This document shows positions 6,520 to 9,332 of a DNA stretch of 9,332 nucleotides, piece after piece. The notes under the pieces are model-generated. The model searched no databases. It saw only the letters and a program-made list of their open reading frames with translations, and was not told where the DNA came from. Each line of letters opens with the position of its first letter. The stretch's first letter is position 1. Origin of the DNA: VFJL01 sp037147395 (GTDB lineage: Bacteria > Pseudomonadota > Gammaproteobacteria > Burkholderiales > Nitrosomonadaceae); the NCBI GenBank assembly GCA_037147395.1, contig JBAWVG010000052.1, positions 1 to 9,332 on the forward strand, written 5' to 3'. A program made the translations under genes and the position numbers.

Positions 6520-7971
6520 ATGAGTAGTGAAATCCTTGTCAACATTACCCCGCAGGAGACACGTGCAGCCGTGATGGAGCAGGGTGTGGTGCAAGAATTG
6601 CATATAGAACGCGCCGGCAACCGCGGCATTGTCGGCAATGTCTACAGCGGCCGCGTCAATAGAGTACTCCCAGGAATGCAATCAGCCTTCATCGATATCG
6701 GTCTTGATCGTGCCGCCTTCCTGCACGTTGCAGATATCTGGAAGCTTAGACAGGACGGTGAAGTAGATCAGCCGATCGAAACACTCCTCCACGAGGGCCA
6801 GAGTATCCTGGTACAGGTGATCAAGGACTCCATTGGCAGCAAGGGTGCTCGCCTGTCCACCCAGATCAGTATCGCAGGACGCCTACTGGTCTATCTGCCA
6901 CAAGAGTCTCATATCGGGATCTCTCAGCGTATCGAGAATGAAGTTGATCGGGATTTACTGCGGGAGAGATTGCGGCACTTACTGCCTGCTGATGAGAGGG
7001 GAGGCTACATCATCCGCACCATGGCTGAGGCTGCCACCGAACAAGACTTGCAAACAGATATAGCGTATCTACACAAGCTATGGCGCAATATCCGGGAGAA
7101 GTCTTCCATCACCACGCCCACCTTGCTCTACCAGGACCTGTCACTCAGTCACCGCGTCCTTCGCGATTTTGTAAATGATGACACGGAACGTGTCCTCGTT
7201 GACTCGCGCGAGACCTTTCAAAAGATGATTGCATTCTCTCAAGACTATATGGTCAATATGGTGGACCGGGTCAACCTCTACGCTGGGGAGAGGCCATTAT
7301 TTGATCTGTATGGGGTTGAAGATGAGATCGAGAAATCCCTTGCAAGGCGGGTTACCCTAAAATCAGGCGGCTACCTCATCATCGACCAGACCGAGGCCCT
7401 CACCACTGTGGATGTCAATACCGGAGGTTTCGTTGGCATAAAGAGCTTTGACGATACGATCTTCAAGACCAACCTCGAGGCGGCACAAGTCATTGCTCGT
7501 CAGCTCCGACTGAGAAATCTGGGCGGCATCATTATCGTTGACTTTATCGATATGGAGAATGAGGGTCACAAGAATGCGGTACTTGCAGAGCTCAAGAAGG
7601 CGCTCATGAAAGACCGCACCCGTATGACTGTCAGTGGCTTTACAGCACTGGGGCTAGTGGAGATGACTCGAAAGCGTACCCGCGAGAGTCTTGCACACAT
7701 CCTATGCGAGACCTGCCCCACCTGCCAAGGCCGAAGCGAGGTCAGGACAGCGCAAACGATATGTTATGAAATCCTCCGTGAACTACTGCGCGAGTCCCGC
7801 CAATTCGATGCGCGCGAGTTCCGTATCCTTGCCTCGCAACAGGTCATCAACCTATTCCTCGATGAAGAGTCCCAGAGCTTGGCACAGCTCGGTGACTTCA
7901 TCGCCAAGCCCATCAGTCTGCAAGTCGAGGTTGCTTATACTCAGGAGCAGTATGACGTGATCTTGATGTAG
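6520..7971 (+). CDS. rng: Ribonuclease G
   Basis: RNase G is a single-strand-specific endonuclease of the RNase E/G family. It matures the 5' end of 16S rRNA and starts decay of some mRNAs. From the ATG at 6520 the protein has 483 residues (489 in E. coli) and starts SSEILVNITPQETRAAV as the family does. An S1 RNA-binding domain follows (about 36-125; GNVYSGRVNRVLPGMQSAF). The catalytic Mg-binding aspartates are D298 (TVDVNTGG) and D344 (VDFIDMEN). The zinc-link cysteines are C399 and C402 in CPTC, with an extra C396. The short C-terminus without the long RNase E scaffold marks it as RNase G. The open frame extends upstream to 6439 inside maf, but those 27 codons look nothing like the family. 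Only a weak GAG (6508-6510) precedes the chosen start. It converges with the Rh gene. Confidence 0.96.
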   Translation: MSSEILVNITPQETRAAVMEQGVVQELHIERAGNRGIVGNVYSGRVNRVLPGMQSAFIDIGLDRAAFLHVADIWKLRQDGEVDQPIETLLHEGQSILVQVIKDSIGSKGARLSTQISIAGRLLVYLPQESHIGISQRIENEVDRDLLRERLRHLLPADERGGYIIRTMAEAATEQDLQTDIAYLHKLWRNIREKSSITTPTLLYQDLSLSHRVLRDFVNDDTERVLVDSRETFQKMIAFSQDYMVNMVDRVNLYAGERPLFDLYGVEDEIEKSLARRVTLKSGGYLIIDQTEALTTVDVNTGGFVGIKSFDDTIFKTNLEAAQVIARQLRLRNLGGIIIVDFIDMENEGHKNAVLAELKKALMKDRTRMTVSGFTALGLVEMTRKRTRESLAHILCETCPTCQGRSEVRTAQTICYEILRELLRESRQFDAREFRILASQQVINLFLDEESQSLAQLGDFIAKPISLQVEVAYTQEQYDVILM

Positions 7972-8025
7972 CCGTATCGATGCCCCTATCCACCCACCAA
8001 ATTGACTACTCACTCCATAACTAAA
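7972..8025. other. Convergent rng / Rh-channel junction
   Basis: The 54 bp between the two convergent stops has no strong GC hairpin with a T-tract on either strand, so no intrinsic terminator can be called. GATGCCCCT occurs at 7979-7987 and again at 8031-8039, just inside the Rh gene end. This is probably chance. Confidence 0.4.
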
Positions 8026-9225
8026 TCAGTGATGCCCCTTCGTCTCATTATCCGGTGGGGCCAGGTGGGTAAACTCTACGCTGTCCTCATACGCTAACTC
8101 GGTCGTCCCAGTCGCCTTAATGAGTTTGCCGGCAAGGAGTCCACACCCCAGTGCGAGCGTCACGCTGACAATGATTCCAATGAACTGAACCCCGGCCACT
8201 CCCGGAACGACCATGATCGCAATCAGCGCCCCCAGAATTCCTGGCATCCCATGCAGGTTGTGAACACCACAGGTATCAATGATTTTGAAACGTGCTTCCA
8301 ATGCAGGCTGAATAAAGACGTAACCAATAACGCAGACTGCGCCGGCCAGTAGGCCGATCCCAAAAGCACCTGACGGTGAAACGATATTGACTGTTGACCC
8401 GATAGCAACGCCTCCTGCGAGGGCCGCATTCGCCATGTCAACCATCGAGGTCTTTCCCTTATGGAAATATGAGCTCAAGAAGTAGGTGCTGATGGTCGCC
8501 CCGCACAGCGCAAGCACGGTATTAACCACGGTCTGAGGCATCTCCTCAAAGGGAACAATGGCTGCGGCGAAGCTTGGCCAGAAGAGCCACAGAACCATTG
8601 ACCCGAGCATTGCGAAACGATCAGAAGTAGCATCCGACTCAATCGGTTGACTGCGTTGTAACTCGGTGGTCAGTGCGATGGATAGCCCCAATCCAAAATA
8701 AGCCCCAAATGCGTGGATGATGACCGAGCCCGCTGTATCCTGAAATCCCTTTGTAAATCCTAACGCCCCGTCCAGCACCAGATACTCATTCATCAGGTAC
8801 GCCGGGATCAGGAAGATCGCCAGCAGGGCATACTGGAAAACCCTCAGACGCCCGAGCACTGCTCCCATGGCGATCAGCGCGGAGGCGACTGCAAATTCGG
8901 CAAACATTAATGCCTGAACTGTATTCGGGGCGATCTCGTGGCCCATTATTCCATTCGCTCTGAGCAGTATATAGAGAGGGAGTCCCACCGCCACGACCAG
9001 ATAGGTGCCGGTCGTGGCACCGAATCCATATCGACGAACGAATACCATCAGAAAACCAAATCCTACTAACAGCATGGCCAGGATATGGATGACAAAGTTG
9101 TACTGGGATACTTGCCGAGCCTCACTGAGTTCAGGGACAGCTCCCCCCTCACTCGCCCATGCGCCAAAACAGAACAAAAAAAGGTTCGCTATAACAGACA
9201 GCGCCATGCAGAGGCTTCTTTTCAT
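8026..9225 (-). CDS. Rh-type ammonium/ammonia channel (Rh50-like)
   Basis: This inner-membrane Amt/Rh/MEP-family protein conducts ammonia or ammonium. From the ATG at 9225 it has 399 residues. A likely cleaved signal peptide (1-24, ending A22-W23-A24) is followed by about 11 hydrophobic segments (roughly 44-62, 73-90, 105-123, 128-148, 163-185, 204-222, 233-251, 264-281, 287-305, 322-342, 347-369). Rh hallmarks rather than Amt ones are visible: IIHAFGAYFGLG (168-179), LWLFWPSF (212-219), GAVLGR (121-126) and DTCGVHNLHGMPGILG (317-332). The pore twin histidines are H171 and H322; the conserved Asp before the first is D163. The closest known bacterial protein in memory is Nitrosomonas europaea Rh50. 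No glnK lies beside it in this window, fitting a PII-independent channel. The C-terminal tail ends GHH. It faces rng convergently and is probably monocistronic. Confidence 0.93.
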   Translation of the reverse strand: MKRSLCMALSVIANLFLFCFGAWASEGGAVPELSEARQVSQYNFVIHILAMLLVGFGFLMVFVRRYGFGATTGTYLVVAVGLPLYILLRANGIMGHEIAPNTVQALMFAEFAVASALIAMGAVLGRLRVFQYALLAIFLIPAYLMNEYLVLDGALGFTKGFQDTAGSVIIHAFGAYFGLGLSIALTTELQRSQPIESDATSDRFAMLGSMVLWLFWPSFAAAIVPFEEMPQTVVNTVLALCGATISTYFLSSYFHKGKTSMVDMANAALAGGVAIGSTVNIVSPSGAFGIGLLAGAVCVIGYVFIQPALEARFKIIDTCGVHNLHGMPGILGALIAIMVVPGVAGVQFIGIIVSVTLALGCGLLAGKLIKATGTTELAYEDSVEFTHLAPPDNETKGHH

Positions 9226-9231
9226 TTGCGT

Positions 9232-9237
9232 CTCCCC
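9232..9237 (-). promoter_or_regulatory. Ribosome-binding site of the Rh channel gene
   Basis: On the minus strand GGGGAG lies 6 nt before the ATG at 9225. It decides the start: the longer alternative, a GTG at 9243, would place this site inside the coding region and put six odd residues before the signal peptide. Confidence 0.8.
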
Positions 9238-9241
9238 ATTC

Positions 9242-9252
9242 ACAATTATTGT
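9242..9252. promoter_or_regulatory. Small palindrome upstream of the Rh channel
   Basis: ACAATTATTGT is a perfect dyad around one central base, just upstream of the Rh Shine-Dalgarno. It is too tight for an RNA hairpin. If functional it would be a protein-binding site; AT-richness makes chance plausible. Confidence 0.25.
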
Positions 9253-9265
9253 TTAGTTTAGTTTA
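9251..9265. repeat. Triple GTTTA tandem repeat in the Rh leader
   Basis: Three perfect 5-bp units (GTTTA; TAAAC on the sense strand of the Rh gene) stand in tandem. The last is part of GTTTACC (9261-9267), which recurs at 9289-9295, 28 bp away. The position, 26-70 bp before the Rh start, fits a leader or operator element; function unknown. Confidence 0.6.
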
Positions 9266-9309
9266 CCCCGCTACAGAGTGTGTACCTCGTTTACCATAAA
9301 TACAATAAG

Positions 9310-9324
9310 GTTATGCCATATAAC
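9310..9324. promoter_or_regulatory. Inverted repeat GTTAT-N5-ATAAC upstream of the Rh channel
   Basis: This perfect 5-bp dyad with a 5-bp spacer lies about 85-100 bp before the Rh start in AT-rich DNA. The shape is that of a dimeric regulator's operator, but I recognise no family consensus. No confident -10/-35 pair could be assigned nearby. Confidence 0.3.
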
Positions 9325-9332
9325 TCACCCCC

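Noticed and set aside
6099..6638. 179-codon open frame on the minus strand across the maf/rng junction
   Set aside because: It lies antisense to two clearly identified genes, has no recognisable motif and no ribosome-binding context; a shadow of sense codon usage.
7972..8025. Bidirectional terminator between the convergent rng and Rh genes
   Set aside because: I could find no stable stem with a flanking T- or A-tract; only a 9-bp direct repeat spans the junction.
9301..9318. Possible sigma-54 promoter on the minus strand upstream of the Rh gene (TGGCAT then TATTGTA)
   Set aside because: The -24-like TGGCA is present but the -12 GC is missing at the correct spacing.

Overview
This window looks like ordinary chromosomal DNA from a Gram-negative proteobacterium, most likely a betaproteobacterium. 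Three things point there. The pyruvate dehydrogenase E1 is the single-chain homodimeric type. The gene order nadD-rsfS-rlmH-maf-rng is, from memory, typical of that class. The right-hand gene encodes an Rh-type (not Amt-type) ammonium/ammonia channel, which is uncommon in bacteria and best known from ammonia oxidisers such as Nitrosomonas and Nitrosospira. The ammonia-oxidiser placement is inference; no ammonia-oxidation gene is present here.

Layout. Seven genes run rightward: aceE (43-2712), aceF (2791-4098), nadD (4186-4860), rsfS (4857-5300), rlmH (5313-5783), maf (5865-6488) and rng (6520-7971). One gene runs leftward and converges on rng: an Rh channel (8026-9225), with about 107 bp of AT-rich upstream region at the window's right edge. 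I found no RNA gene, insertion sequence, CRISPR array or convincing intrinsic terminator. No intergenic stretch exceeds 300 bp.

How the genes fit together. aceE and aceF give the E1 and E2 subunits of pyruvate dehydrogenase, which feeds acetyl-CoA to central metabolism and makes NADH. The E3 gene (lpd), often next in line, is absent. NadD makes the dinucleotide precursor of NAD. RsfS silences idle ribosomes, RlmH modifies 23S rRNA, RNase G matures 16S rRNA, and Maf removes non-canonical or pyrimidine nucleotides. This second block is a housekeeping and ribosome-maintenance cluster. The Rh protein moves ammonia or ammonium across the inner membrane.

Three starts were moved from the longest open frame to internal positions, using ribosome-binding sites and family N-termini: aceF to a GTG at 2791, rng to the ATG at 6520, and the Rh gene to the ATG at 9225. 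I found no convincing undescribed system. The items most worth a second look are the Rh channel and its upstream repeats, the aceEF-nadD junction without lpd, and unusually long G/C homopolymers in and next to nadD, rsfS and maf.
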